42,908 nucleotides of DNA, from the NCBI GenBank assembly GCA_000934385.1, contig KN880641.1:1-42908 (forward strand). The letters run 5' to 3'. A program made the position numbers and the translations under genes. Below the pieces are notes generated by a model. That model was not told where the DNA came from and did no database searches. It worked only from the letters and a program-made list of their open reading frames with translations. The stretch's first letter is position 1; the number at the start of each line of letters is the position of its first letter. This stretch comes from Cylindrobasidium torrendii FP15055 ss-10. Its lineage: Eukaryota; Basidiomycota; Agaricomycetes; Agaricales; Physalacriaceae. Of the stretch, positions 11,165 through 22,341 are shown in pieces.

Positions 11165-11828
11165 TCATAAATATATTTCCTGTATCTCTTCATAATACGT
11201 GACCGCGGTAAGCTCCTTTCCAGCCGTAAGCACAATCAGCGGCCCCTTCCCCGTATGCTCGCGTTGTTTCTGGTCAACAAGCTGGCAAAAATTTTCACCG
11301 TTCAAACCACTGTCGGTCAGTGGTCTAACCCCGTCTTCGGCTATGAATATATAGCTTTTTCCGACTGACTGACGATCAATGAACTTGTCCTTGAGTACCA
11401 TTTTCTGATTGGTGAAATTAGGGAACTGGTACGTTGCCAGAAGATCTGGAGAAGACAGGAGGCGCCGTAAGTGCATAGCAATCAGCGGGTGGTATCTGCG
11501 TCTGTGTATCGAGGAACAGCCAGAAAAGGACACAAATGTGACTACTGGAGAACGGGACTTGGGCCGACATATCTCAATACCAGTCAGAGCACAGAAGAGA
11601 TGCCATTAAAGCAAGCTCACTCATTCTTGCAACTCGAATTCGATGGCAATGTGCACGATGTTGCTTCCAGTGAGCCCTTTGGCATTCCGAAGAGCAGTAC
11701 TCTGCACACGCGCATGCACCAAAAAAATCCACGAACAAAGATATGAAGGCATCAGCGCCCTCAGCAATGTCGCGAGAGGTCAAATCAAAAATGACATGAG
11801 CTAGGAAATCCCTTGATATACTGCACAC
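11165..11828 (-). pseudogene. MYND zinc-finger protein remnant
   Basis: The minus strand encodes the second half of a MYND finger, EYCSSECQRAHWKQHRAHC, typical of many Agaricomycete MYND proteins. The first CxxC knuckle is absent: the frame upstream reads FVDFFGACACA, where a 3' splice site (GTGTGCAG just before AGTACTGC) is possible, but no exon with the missing cysteines was found. A second block, 11165-11533, continues in another frame and ends KELTAVTYYEEIQEIYL, plausibly the C-terminal domain. The frames can only be joined through uncertain introns. MYND fingers mediate protein-protein contacts; no catalytic domain is visible. Confidence 0.4.
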
Positions 11829-11975
11829 TGCCCCTTAGGAAACCTATTACGATACTCAAGCCTTATGTATATACGATGGGAAGTTTCTGAGGCCATCCAA
11901 AAATTGTATCACTCAGTGTGTGAATGAGCTTGTTTGAAATCTTGCCGAACAAGCAAAATTGACTTGATCGACCAG

Positions 11976-14343
11976 TTAGTGCCCATGCCGATGACCTGTC
12001 AATCCAGAGGCCCGGAATGGTCGTCTCCCGCCTCCACCTCGAGAGGGCCCTCCCCTGTTTGCACCTCTTCCCCCTCCACCTCCTTGGTTGTTACCATTAC
12101 CAGTCGTAGTAGTTGTAGTCTACGGAATCGACAGATCAGTCAAGTTGTTGTGCACAGTATAGCAATGCTCACAGTCCCTGTCCCTCCACACGCGATACTC
12201 AAACTTGCATCGTCCGTGAAGGTCGAGTCTGCGTTGACCCCAAGTCCGCGCGACGCAAATGCAGTTTCAAGAACACAGGTATTGTTTCCTGCGAACCGAA
12301 TTTGATCAGCCTGATACCAAGCATCCCGTGCGTCAATAACTATCAAGCATCAGTCTTATGAAATATTCACTCGATGGATAACATACACGATGGATTGCAG
12401 GGTTGCAAAGCAAGGGCGTCTACGAAAAGATGCATGAATGCCGTGTTTCCACCAACAGCGTCAGGGTTTGTGAGAGCGTCGCTCGCGAATCCCAGAGAGG
12501 CAACGAGTTCGGTGTGTACAACATGCAGCATTTGTGCCCACACCTCTCCGATGTCGTGCACTTCGTTCAGGCGCCTCAGGTTCCCATACGTTAAAGCATT
12601 TACCGACCTAGAATGTTGTTCAGCATCCCTATACTATCAGGACGGACCAAAGGACGCACTCATCCGTGGAGTAAGGCGCTGAACGCAATCCTGCGGCAGT
12701 GTTGAACACATACGCGCCGACAGCTACGTCCTGAATAGTGCCATCTCCAGCGCTCTGGATGACCCAGTCAGCCATCGCATCGCTCCATCCCTCGCCAAGA
12801 CCACCAGCTTCTGTCGTCTGAAGGCAGCGCCCCGTACCGCCGCCGGTCATGCGCGAAGTAAGTCCATGCGTCATTTCATGGATGACAATGTCGTTCTCAA
12901 CAGCGCCGTCCCGCTCAGGTGTCGACTCCGTCCATAAGAACATGCGCATTACGCCGTTCTGGCCGCTAGAGGCCTTTGTCAGCGATTGGAGGCGCCGGAT
13001 TGAGAAGGATGTTCAACGCACTCAGCAGGTGTAGAGAATTGGGCATTGTCTGTCCCGGTGATGTCGTGCACGGAGATCTGTACAGCATCGCCTGCCTCGC
13101 CGCCGTTCCCAAGGTTATCATCCTGGAAGTTGAAGTTCTCCTCGGTGAAGCCATAGCGGTACATCAAGTCGTGCATCATATTCACAACATAGAAAGTGTT
13201 TGTCCGGGCGGCATCGATGTTGGACTGGGTACCGTCGGGTTTGGCAGTGAGGTCCAATGTGAAGTCAAACGTCGCTGTGCTAGATTCGGTGGTTGTTTCC
13301 GTGTTGCGAAATTTGGAATCGGTGGAAGTGAAGGCGATGGCGTTGTTGCCTTGAGTATCGGTGAAGTTGGTGCTCGATGATGATGTCCAGCCGAGCGGAG
13401 ATACGGCGTAGTCCTCTGGGTCAGTGACGAGGGTGAATTGCTCGGTAGGGTCAACTCCAGTGAAAGTTGGAACGTTGAACTGGGTGCGTATACCGTGAGT
13501 ACAAGAATGATATCTGCGGTAGAAGAGACATACCGAGGCATGAGCCACATAGTCAGTCACCGCGACCAGATCTCCAGAATGAGCATTCACGAAAGCCTCG
13601 TACCATTCGCCCGTTGTGATATTCCTGACCTGGACGACATGTGTAAGGGCTGCGCTCTGGTCTTCCATCACATAGTACTCGAGTGTTGGGCGACCAGTGA
13701 ATGCGGTATGGTTGATGTAATCGCCACCGATAGCGTTCTGGGCAATAGTCACAGCCTCTGTGTATGCGAGCGATGGTGTGGACGACGCGACAGAAGAGCA
13801 GTTTATGAACGAATGGGCGTAAGAGGCGACTTTCATGCTTGCAGAACCGGTGAGAGAGTCGGCCGACGGCATGAAGGCAACGTTAGCAACTGCATTCGCG
13901 AACGGGATGTCATCCTATGGCCTAATCAAAACAGTGACAAGCCGAGGTTGTGCGGGACGTACATGCGATTGGGTCAGATACGCATGTTGTACAAGCGCGC
14001 TGTTCTTGTTGCTCCCAGCTCGGTAGTTGACATTCACGCCGAGCTCACTGGAGAGGAAGGATGTGGCCATCTCTCCCATGGTCATTGGAGCGCCATCGGC
14101 GCGCTTGGCTACATACTGGCTTCAGGATCTATGCTTCTCAGAGAAAAAGTTCCACGCACCTAATCCCAAGCTTTCCACATCGCGATTGACCAAGGTTTTG
14201 AAGGAAGACGTGGGATGGTACGATGAAAGCGTCTTTCCCGACCGTTTGAGGATACGCGCCGAGTGTGTTCGGTGCTTGACTGTTCCGGGCATCGGTGCGG
14301 AGGCGACTAGTAATGCGCCAAGAAGAAAAACTACGGAAATCAT
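11976..14343 (-). CDS. secreted M36 metallopeptidase (fungalysin)
   Basis: Eight exons (complement): 14343-14160, 14108-13963, 13914-13534, 13479-13022, 12965-12660, 12607-12387, 12339-12173, 12119-11976; phases close to 668 aa. Residues 1-16 are a signal peptide, followed by the FTP-type propeptide (PFANAVANVAF). The catalytic domain holds the zinc site H419-E-M-T-H423 and the downstream EAGGLGEGWSD with Glu448 as third ligand. Later come STDESVNALTYGNL, LNEVHDIGEVWAQML and CNPSFIDARDAWYQAD, all usual M36 landmarks. Fungalysins are extracellular zinc endopeptidases made as zymogens. Unusually, the last exon adds a 47-residue low-complexity tail: six Thr, then Gly/Asn/Arg-rich sequence with PSRGGGGRRPF, ending HRHGH. 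No break is seen; it is probably functional. Confidence 0.92.
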
Positions 14344-14490
14344 GTTGGGCGCGCCGGAAAATATAAAAGAGTGAGTAGTGAAAATGGGCCGCGCAGCAGC
14401 AAGATAAACGGGAGGAAGGGGCCAACGGAGCCAAGCCGTTAGTAGAGGAAGAAAGAGGGAAGGGCAAAGTACAGCGAGTGCTGCGTACGG

Positions 14491-14500
14491 CCTTATATAA
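14491..14500 (-). promoter_or_regulatory. TATA box of the fungalysin gene
   Basis: TTATATAAGG on the minus strand lies about 150 bp upstream of the fungalysin ATG, the only strong TATA-type match in that flank. Confidence 0.5.
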
Positions 14501-15509
14501 TAACTTATAACAGAGGTGCTACGCGCCCGAAAGATCGGGATCTACTACCCCAGGTTCAATACAACGAGGCACAGACTCAGAGCTTCTCAGTCCAATCTCA
14601 GTCTGTGTTCATGAAGCATCACAAATCTCTGCGCAGTATTGCTAGTCTGTCAAGGAGATACGCCGACAACATGCGGGATATGTGGATTGGATGCTGGAGA
14701 GTCACCCCAATGGTTCTGTAGCGGCATACTGTCCCGAATCCAAGAGGAAACTGACGGCGGAGTCCCGACAAACAGCAAAGACAGAGCTTCGAAGAGGCGC
14801 TGGATTCCGTTACATCGCATACGCAGCCAGGGCAATGACAACGAACGCGAACACTCGGCCTGGACCTTTGGTATTTGAGAATGACAATCACGGGAGCGAC
14901 GAGTGTGCATGACTGGCCTGGGCAGGCCCATTGAGGCGACGGGAAGGCGGGCAGCATTGATGGTCAGAAGCGGACAACGTAATGATCGGCGGTGGCAGTT
15001 TGCCGGGCGGCGGCCATCATTTTCCACGGTCACGGGGTGCCAGCGCTTCAGCACTGGGTCCATGTCATCTTCAAGGATAAGCGCTGCTTTCTGAAAGTAG
15101 GACATGTGCGTTCTCTTTGTCCTGAAGTTCACTAAAGTACCCATTGACAGACCGAAGATGTGCGCGTATCACACAAGCTAGCTTCTCCGTACAGGCGGAC
15201 GAGGAAGTACTAAGCGCTTGAGCACTGGTTTGTGTGATTTTCAACGTCAAGCGCGCGCTGCTTTACATTATAAAGACAGATTTCTCTTATTGCTGCTGAT
15301 TTCCCAAAAATAGTTGCTGGAGTCAATATCACTAATGCCTTTGACCTTACTTACTGTCGGCAACACTCTCAGAGCCTACTGAATTGAGAAAACCCTTGCC
15401 ATTGATCATTATCCACAAAAAATTCAACGTATTTATGTCCACGATAGCTATGAGTCCCGGCGTAAGTATATACTGAGTAAAACAAGTTAAATGAGAGTGT
15501 CTTTGGCCT
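14501..15509. other. no gene recognised; one unexplained 164-codon frame
   Basis: The minus strand has an open frame 14650-15144 that begins MGTLVNFRTKRTHMSYFQKA and is rich in Arg, Cys and Ser. It matches no family I know and overlaps frames in other phases, so I do not call it a gene. The remainder shows nothing. Confidence 0.35.
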
Positions 15510-15654
15510 AAACACAAGTCCTTCGTAAATCCAACCACGAGTGCTCACAAGCGACAAGTCCGTAGTCCCACAACGTATACGTAACTAAAGTCCATAGAGC
15601 CAAAAACAAGAGAACAAGCGAGTCCAAGTCCATGCACTTACGATCTGAGCATGA

Positions 15655-16251
15655 CTACTTCCTGAGGAGACGGTGCGCCTGCTCGGGATCATACTCGAGC
15701 TTCGGGAGAACATGGGGGTGCGCAGATACAGCAACACTCCGAGAGGGACCAGGCATGTACGCAGCACGCCCCGCGAGGACTCCATGAACAGGAGGCTCCT
15801 GCTTCGGAATCATACGAGCATTCGGAGGAGGAGCAGCCGAGCGAAGACGGTGCGCTTTCCGATAAGGGTCTTCATTGGTAAGCCGATGTTGGCGTTCGTA
15901 GTATGTCGGCTGGCGAGCGCCTGGGGTGTATGCCGGATCGTTCGGCGCGATTGGCCTACCATGTCCACCGTGACCCCAGGGTTGCTGAGTCCCCATGGAC
16001 GAGGCTGAATTGAACCCCTGCACTATGTCCTGAGTGTTGAACGACATAACATAACTCAGCTCATGCCCCCATCGTTGCGAATGGTCACGAAGTTGGATCA
16101 GATTGTCGAAGTGGTATTTGCCGCCCTCGATCATTTGGCACATTGGATATGGGCATATGAACGGATGCGAACGGTGGTAGCGCTGGTGTTGAGACATCGT
16201 TTGTGAAGTCTGAGTGGTAAAAGAGCACCCCAAGCGCCTGCACTCGTACAT
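15655..16251 (-). CDS. Z1: small two-finger C2H2-like protein
   Basis: Single exon, 198 aa. Finger 1 is canonical (C4, C9, H22, H26; C-x4-C-x12-H-x3-H). Finger 2 starts PFICPYPMCQ with C33, C38, H57 and H63, an expanded C-x4-C-x18-H-x5-H. After it come VMSFNTQDIV, then a disordered Pro/Gly/Arg tail with PAYTPGARQPTYYERQ and LRSAAPPPNARMIPKQEPP, ending EQAHRLLRK. The second zinc site and any nucleic-acid binding are inferred. A TATA box lies about 90 bp upstream of the ATG. The codon matching the ATG used by Z6 is ATA here (16264-16266), so translation should start five codons later. Gene A lies upstream on the same strand. No full-length family name is known to me. Confidence 0.8.
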   Translation of the reverse strand: MYECRRLGCSFTTQTSQTMSQHQRYHRSHPFICPYPMCQMIEGGKYHFDNLIQLRDHSQRWGHELSYVMSFNTQDIVQGFNSASSMGTQQPWGHGGHGRPIAPNDPAYTPGARQPTYYERQHRLTNEDPYRKAHRLRSAAPPPNARMIPKQEPPVHGVLAGRAAYMPGPSRSVAVSAHPHVLPKLEYDPEQAHRLLRK

Positions 16252-16995
16252 TTCGTTTGCGGGTATTTGGATGATAGGGACGTCGATGTAAGTGTGTAGT
16301 GCGGTAGTGGCTTGAGGTCAAGACTACCCAGAATTCGCGGCCTTATATACAAGTCCAGTTCCAACAATAATGGAACGACTACAACGCCACAAAAAGAAGA
16401 CTGGGTCGAGAATCATGGACGATGCAGTACCATGAGAATGAAAGCAAACTTACGTTGTCGAGTCATCTGTGGCTTGTATTGTCTGAGCCAGCGGTCGCCT
16501 ACGTATGCGCAAGAGTAACCAGCAATCTTGACCTGTTGACAAAAAACGGGCGTGGGAACGGGAATGGAAGGAAAGAACCACCCATGGTGGCTACAGCTGG
16601 AAATGTAACTGCGTGTTGCTATGTAGTATGAGTGGGAAAAGAAGGATTGCCACTGACCGCGGCTGTACGTAGAAGTCAGATGGCTGAGCGCTGAGTGGGC
16701 AACCATAGCCACGGATTTCTGTCACACATGTCCACATCTACAAGCATTAATAAAATTGGATTACACTAGGTTATGATAATGGCATGAAGACGTGTTTTAC
16801 CCAGGAGCATAGACCTTCTCTGCTGAACAGGCGGGCGAGGGAGTATCCTTAGCCAACGACAATCAAGAAAGAAGCGTGGCGAACTAGTGGGCACATAAGA
16901 ATACAAAAAACACATGAGCCTTTCGGATACGTACTTTCTTTCACAATCACACTTGCGTAAAAGGGCTATGGATTCAGAAGATAATCAGTCAGAGC
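16252..16995 (-). other. conserved 5' region of Z1 with TATA box
   Basis: The minus strand shows TATATAAGG (16342-16350) and a leader containing ACTACCGCACTACACACTT. The same leader, in slightly changed form, precedes Z4 and, shortened, Z6. Sequence similarity to the Z4 and Z6 flanks extends several hundred bases upstream. No coding gene is seen. Confidence 0.6.
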
Positions 16996-18453
16996 TCATC
17001 GGTTGAGTATCAAGACACACACCCCGTCGTCCACAATTTCGAACTCTGGCTCGAACTCGCAGTCGTCGATATCAATCACACCGATGCCCTTATTCACTGG
17101 GACCCATTTTTTCCCATCCTCAACCCGTTTCGCGGCCATCTGCAGACGTTCTTCAATTTTCTGCCCCGCAGGCGCACCGCTGAGCTCGAGAAACCTCCAT
17201 GTGTACTGTTCTTCAGCGTTGCTGCCTACATCCAGCTCGTCCGTGTCAATATCGTCGCTACTGCCGAGATGTTCTTTGTATGGATGCAGGACCTGCTGCG
17301 GAGGCGAGACAAGCTCATGGGTAAGACATCCAATGTAAAGACGGAATCCATAAGCCTTAGCTAGAGGTGCGACATTGGCCAGTAAGATGGCATCCTCATC
17401 ATAGTACACATCCTCGAGGCATTCCACGGCATCCGCGTCAATGAACATGAAGAATACCTCGCGGTCGAGCGTTGAGGCAGGGTTGGACAGGCCTGCGCGC
17501 CAGCCGCAGAATATGTCGCGCAGGCTAGTAGAGCCACTCGAAAGCGCGGCGATGTCGGGTACCGAGGGAGACGTTGAACTGACGGTATACGTGAGATATG
17601 TGAGTGTGCCTCCAAAGACGTTAAGCGAAGCGTTGGAAGTGCCGTTGTAAACGCCAACGGCAAAGGCTGAATCCTGGAGTTCCTTGCAGGGGATGATTGT
17701 GTAGACATCAGATCCGCTCCCTTGAGACACCGCGGTAAAGCCAACGCCCTGGAGGCGAGATGGGAGGAGGATAAATATTGTGGCATACTCTTTCCCCGAG
17801 GCAGGGCGTCTGAAGATTTATAAGCGGAATGCATACATTATTGGACAAAGACGCACCCAACAGAGACATAGCCTTTGTTGTCAGGCTCTTTGATGGTGAG
17901 GCCAATGAGATTGAGCGCGTACGCGTTGTTGTTCGTGGCGCGCATGGATGAGAGAATACTCTCGCTAGCTGCAAGTACACTCGTGGCCCACTTTGGATTG
18001 TTGATTCTGAACTGTAGGAAGATGAACAGGGGTGCCCGTTGTGGTGATAAGTCTCACCATGGTAGACGGGATAGCCAATGTATATGGGTTGACCTTGATT
18101 CCATAGTGCCAAGAAAGGTAAGAAGACTCGCGCTTGCTGAGGGGAAAGCTGACCACGTCGTCGTCTTGGCCTAAAACAGAGATGGAAGGAAACGCTGTGG
18201 CGACCTTGACGGCCTTTGAAAGGACAGGGTCGTTGGCAGATGGGTCATAGCGTATCTCTCTGAAGTTGTCCTGGAGCGGATGTGAGCAGATGAAGCACCG
18301 GATTCAGACGCGACGCACCTGGATGGACTTTTCCTCCAGCGGAAGACCAACACCCGGCCCATATGGCGCGACATATCCTTTGTTTCCGGGGTCGTAGCTA
18401 TCCCAGTCGAGGAGAACGGCAGAGATGTTGGAAGATGCGGGAAATGGATCCAT
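16996..18453 (-). CDS. gene A: unrecognised 438-aa protein, possible inactive 2OG-oxygenase-like fold
   Basis: Four exons (complement): 18453-18319, 18270-18058, 18011-17857, 17809-16996. The start MDPFPAS is supported by paralogue B. Conserved landmarks: WDSYDPGNKGYVAPYGPGVG near 17-36, FRINNPKWATSVLAASES, GKEYATIFILLPSRLQGVGF (173-192), VYNGTSNASLNVFGGTLTY (221-239), SLRDIFCGWRAG, and LLANVAPLAKAYGFRLYIG; the end is acidic. The order 'GT-I-LPS..GG', 'Y.D..H.V..G+R..LTY', 'L+..W', 'LK..D...L...A...GF' resembles fungal prolyl-hydroxylase-like 2OG-Fe(II) oxygenases. Here the HxD region reads SVGRPAS and the distal His is replaced, so catalysis would be lost. That reading is inference. It shares intron positions and phases with B and C and lies upstream of Z1. 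Confidence 0.8.
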
Positions 18454-19152
18454 GCTGGCAGTGACTTGTGAGGGGCCGCGAATCGGGTAAAAAAATCGAA
18501 GAGTTGGCGCCGTTCTATATAGCCTCGCGGGGACAAAGCAAGGTTCGATGACCCAAATCCGTAGGAACAATGCAGAGATAATTCACATTCATTCAAGCTC
18601 CGAGTCTTTGAAGCATACCAGAAGGGCATTAGCTTGTACTCAGAGAGACAAAACAATGGGGCATACCTTCGAGGCTGGTACCAGAAAATGTCCCGCCGCC
18701 CCCGTGTCATTTGCGATAACTCCAATTTCTTTGAAAGGGTGGTTTTGATGTTTCCGGCGCATAAATCGGCCATGCATCCAGCTGCGACGCGCAATAGTGA
18801 CATCGAGGTCATTAAGAGAGTTACACGACCACGTGTTTACAGAGAGCTTTGTGATCGCCAATCCAAAGCGCGACGACGCGCGACGCTTTGTTAACTGTCG
18901 CGCCGACCCCAACCCCTCGAGCAGATGATGCCAGCCGTAGATAGCTAAGAGGCTTGTATTTTCTAACATTATATCACAAGACGAGTATATACATCTTTGA
19001 GGAAACGACAACCTCAACAATTCAGGCAGTGACAACGACGAATGGAATGCAGCGAGCTTCAATGGATAATCAGCACATCAGCTATAGAACGCGACAACAG
19101 ACAAACGCACTCTGTGTAATAGTCACAGTCAGCGAATTCTTCTATGGCATAT
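18454..19152. other. 5' flank of gene A and arm boundary
   Basis: No separate gene is supported. The stretch up to about 18900 is part of the inverted duplication and matches 26020-26375 upstream of gene B. The long minus frame 18171-18812 overlaps exon 2 of gene A out of frame. Confidence 0.5.
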
Positions 19153-20634
19153 TCAGCAACTCAGCTCGAGTAAAACACTGGATGAACAGCTCACCAAACT
19201 GCTGGGACGAACATTCACATCATTTCGAGAAACCTCTCGATCCGTCAACTCGTATTCTCCAGCTACCCACTGGCTTTCGAGCGTCACTCGATCCGTACAG
19301 CTATTCAGCCTATCTCCAACATCCTCCGCGACAGCAGTGCCGTTGAGATGAGTGAAGGTCCAAATGAAATTCTCCTTGATACCAGGCCCGCCCATACTCA
19401 AATCCTTTTCCATAGCCTCCGTCTGCGACTCCGGCGCCACTTGATCGCATGCCTCGAACGTTTTCTGGCACTCCTTCCTATACACCAGGCTTCCGAAATA
19501 CATCTTGAAGCCATATGCCTTGACAAGGGGAGCGAGGTGCGAAACCATGACCACATCGTTGTCCTCCAGCTTGGTGACATTGTCGACCTCGTCCGCTTCT
19601 AGCATAAAGAACACTTCCTGCTGTGCATAGTCTTTGTCGACGGACAATTCGTAGCGCCAGCTACAAAAGATATTGCGCCAGTCGCTGCATGCGCCTGTCA
19701 AAGAGTTGAACGAAAGATACGACCGGTACGTTGAGCGAACGCGGTATGTGAGGTAAACAGCATCTCCTTTCCCTTTAATGGTTAATTCGGTGGAACCAAG
19801 GAGGCTGCAGAGGCCGATGGCGTGGACGGAGGTTTGTAAGGGCATGCCGAAAAGAACATAGTTCGCCCATCTTGGCGCTATAGCTTCGTTCCTTCCGAAC
19901 AATTGGACACTGTTGATATTCGACGGGAGAAAAACAAGGATGGTCGCAAAGTGGTTGCCATATGCAGGAGGGCTGCAATCGAGGTTCAGCAACGCACATA
20001 TGAAAGAGAATCAGGACGCACGTCACGTAAGGAGACTCGAAGATTGAAGCCCCTTGAACAGTCATGTCGGCGAGCTCGACTGTGTAAGCATCCTCTGGAA
20101 GATCCTTGAAGCCCATCGCCGCCAGGATGGTCTTTGTTGCGGCAGCGACGCTCGGGTGCCACTTCGGATTATCGATCTTGAACTATGTACACCAAATATG
20201 TAAGTCGTTACTGATGTACGAGAAGCCACTTGCTCACCAAATCGTTAGAGATGGTCGTAGTTCTCGCATCTCCGAGCTCTCCGACCTTGGGAAGGAGAGC
20301 GGCGGCATCGCGCTTGCTGAATGGGAAGCCGACAGGCTCGTCCGCCCCATCGGCGAAGATAGAGATGGCGGGGCAAACCTGGGTGAGGGTTGCGATGCCC
20401 GACAAAACAGCCTGGTTAGGCTTCAGGCAGTTGGTATCCTGGAAGTTGAGCTAATCATGCGCAATTGAGCGCGAGTCTAGCAGCCACTCTGCATCCTTGA
20501 CGTACCTCAAGCGTATCCTCGGGGTATGGCAGACCAACATCTTCATTGGGGGCGATGTATCCACGAGTTCCTGGCTTGTAAGAGTCCCATTTGTTCAGCG
20601 CGGAGAGGCCAAGAATGGAGTGGATGGGGTCCAT
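19153..20634 (-). CDS. gene C: diverged 440-aa paralogue of A and B
   Basis: Four exons (complement): 20634-20506, 20450-20238, 20182-20022, 19972-19153. Exon 2 is 213 nt, exactly as in A and B, and all splice phases agree. The start MDPIHS matches MDPFPAS of A; an in-frame ATG 12 codons earlier (20670) exists. Landmarks: KWDSYKPGTRGYIAPNEDVG, FKIDNPKWHPSVAAATK, GNHFATILVFLPSNINSV, KGKGDAVYLTYRV, WRNIFCSWRYEL, VVMVSHLAPLVKAYGFKMYF. The residues expected to bind Fe in 2OG oxygenases are again missing. The C-terminus differs (RPSSLVSCSSSVLLELSC). It has no adjacent tight Z1-type partner; Z2 lies 1.2 kb upstream on the same strand. Function unknown. Confidence 0.8.
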
Positions 20635-21828
20635 TGGTGGTTCGAAAGTTGGGAAAGGTGAGTTCGCCACCCGCGCGTCATATAGACGTCGACGACCGTC
20701 TGAAAGAGGTGAGATAAAGCAGCTGCAGAATCAGGGTCTTCGATGAACATTAGCCTTGCTTATGAGCGCCAACAAAGCGCCAATGAGGCACATGCAGGTC
20801 ATGGGGCGAAAGGATCTTTGGGCTCGGAACAATGGGACAAAGCTATGGAATGTGGCCATGATGGCGTCGAGGACTACATCGTCAGGGATGAATTGGCATG
20901 TTAACTATGCGGTTGTATGTGCGCTGCGGGTTGCTTGACGTAGGCTCATGTTTGCAAAATGTCGGTCAGCAAGCACAAATGTTATTTCGACTACTAGAAA
21001 GGTATGATGTATAACGAGCGATACGTTATAACAGGAGTAAAGTTTATCTGGGGATGAAGAAGAGCGCCCTAGGTCCCATGGAAAGGAGAATTGGATATGT
21101 AGGCAGATGGACAAGAAAAGTAGCAGCGCACCGTGATTTCCATATGTATACTGCTCTCCTCTGCCACGCGATATCTGAACGACTGGTCCCTCCCGCAACT
21201 GAATGAGTTATGCGGTCGTTCTTCTTTAATGCCCAAAGGCAGGATTTGCGATTTGCACAAACGTCCTGGGATGACTTCGGTCGCCGCGCGTATCGCCAGT
21301 GAAAGCCACGCAGAGGATGCTGGATACAACTGGGTCGTCCGAGATTTACTGTAAAAGGTGGGTTATACGATTTGAGAAGGCGCCCTTCGATATACTCAAT
21401 CGCCGCCGCGCGTCACTGGATAAGAGCAGGTCGTCCAGGAAGAGAGCTATCGCCGGGCGTCGCTCTTGCCTCGTCCGTGTCGAATTATGGCATAGCACGG
21501 CTTAGGAAAAGCTTCGCACCCATGGAGGTCACTGGGCAAGCGCCAACGGCATTTGCCGAGTGATGTCGATGCGCCCTCGCGATCATGCATTTTGCAATCC
21601 TACATGCATTCTGCCGTCATACATGGCAGCGAGGATGGTCACGACGGCTTTGGCTCTCTCAAACTCTCAGACAAGGCTTTGGCTCCACTCGGCTCCCAAA
21701 CAAATCAGTTTTACGATCACGCAGAAACGATTCGAACGATTGGGACATCGCTTATGAACTTGGCTGTCTGCCCACGCGGGCAGCTACCCAATCTTCTGTG
21801 AAGCAATTATGGCGAGTCATAAATGAGG
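20635..21828. other. no gene recognised between C and Z2
   Basis: Several short frames occur on both strands (for example minus 20760-20880 and 20905-21198), none with a recognisable domain or splice context. A decayed gene cannot be excluded. Confidence 0.35.
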
Positions 21829-22341
21829 CTACCTACTAAGCTCTAGATATGTATACTGGGATACGACCCACTCATTTGTCAAGAGGATCTTCTCCTTCGA
21901 CGTCTCTACGTCTAAATGATCTACGCGCGATTTCCTGAGAACGGAGGCATCGCCAGCTTGTAGGAAATCGTGAGCATCGACCGTCTTGTTGGCAACATCC
22001 TGTGTCTGGGTGGCAGCAATGAGCGAAGGGTTGCGAGGTCCACTTCCTGTCACGATCGTCCGCGGGTTGTACTCCACATTGCGCTGCTCCTCGAAAGCGT
22101 TTGCTTGCCACACAAGCTCAATTGCGTGCGTGATCCTCATCTTCGCATGGTGAAGCAACTCAGGCATTTCACAGAAGTTGTACTGTCCGCCACCGAGGGT
22201 CCTGTCCTGGCACTCTTGGTAGGGGCATATCCAAGGGTGCGACTGGTGTTTCCGGAAGTGCGCGGAGAGGTTGAACTTCACTGGAGTCTTGTAGTGGCAG
22301 CCTTCGCGAGGGCAATAGTAGAAGTTCTCGGTGGATGCCAT
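21829..22341 (-). CDS. Z2: small two-finger C2H2-like protein
   Basis: Single exon, 170 aa. After MASTENFYY comes finger 1, CPREGC-x12-H-x3-H. The linker HPWICPYQECQ opens finger 2, with QYNF and a histidine cluster HH..MRITH as likely second ligands. The tail differs from Z1 and lacks the Pro-rich block; it reads RKSRVDHLDVETSKEKILL. The start is set by the short Z-family N-terminus. It is on the same strand as Z3 (638 bp upstream) and gene C (downstream). Nucleic-acid binding is plausible for finger 1 but unproven. Confidence 0.75.
   Translation of the reverse strand: MASTENFYYCPREGCHYKTPVKFNLSAHFRKHQSHPWICPYQECQDRTLGGGQYNFCEMPELLHHAKMRITHAIELVWQANAFEEQRNVEYNPRTIVTGSGPRNPSLIAATQTQDVANKTVDAHDFLQAGDASVLRKSRVDHLDVETSKEKILLTNEWVVSQYTYLELSR

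Larger units (their letters stand above)
15510..18900 (-). repeat. left arm of a 3.3-kb inverted duplication
   Basis: The reverse complement of this block aligns along its length with 26020-29330. It carries the promoter of gene A, gene A, the spacer, finger gene Z1 and the 3' flank. Shared non-coding landmarks include ACACGTGGTCGTGTAACT upstream, GCAGAGAAGG in the spacer and GTGCATGGACTTGGACTC after Z1. Outer limits are approximate because similarity fades. Confidence 0.85.

Noticed and set aside
12990..13870. Long plus-strand frames (12976-13380 and 13438-14163)
   Set aside because: They are antisense to fungalysin exons with clear M36 motifs on the minus strand.
14650..15144. 164-codon minus-strand frame
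   Set aside because: No recognisable domain, biased composition and competing frames; not enough to call a gene.
18171..18812. 213-codon open frame on the minus strand
   Set aside because: It overlaps exons 1 and 2 of gene A out of frame; the spliced frame conserved in A, B and C explains the region.
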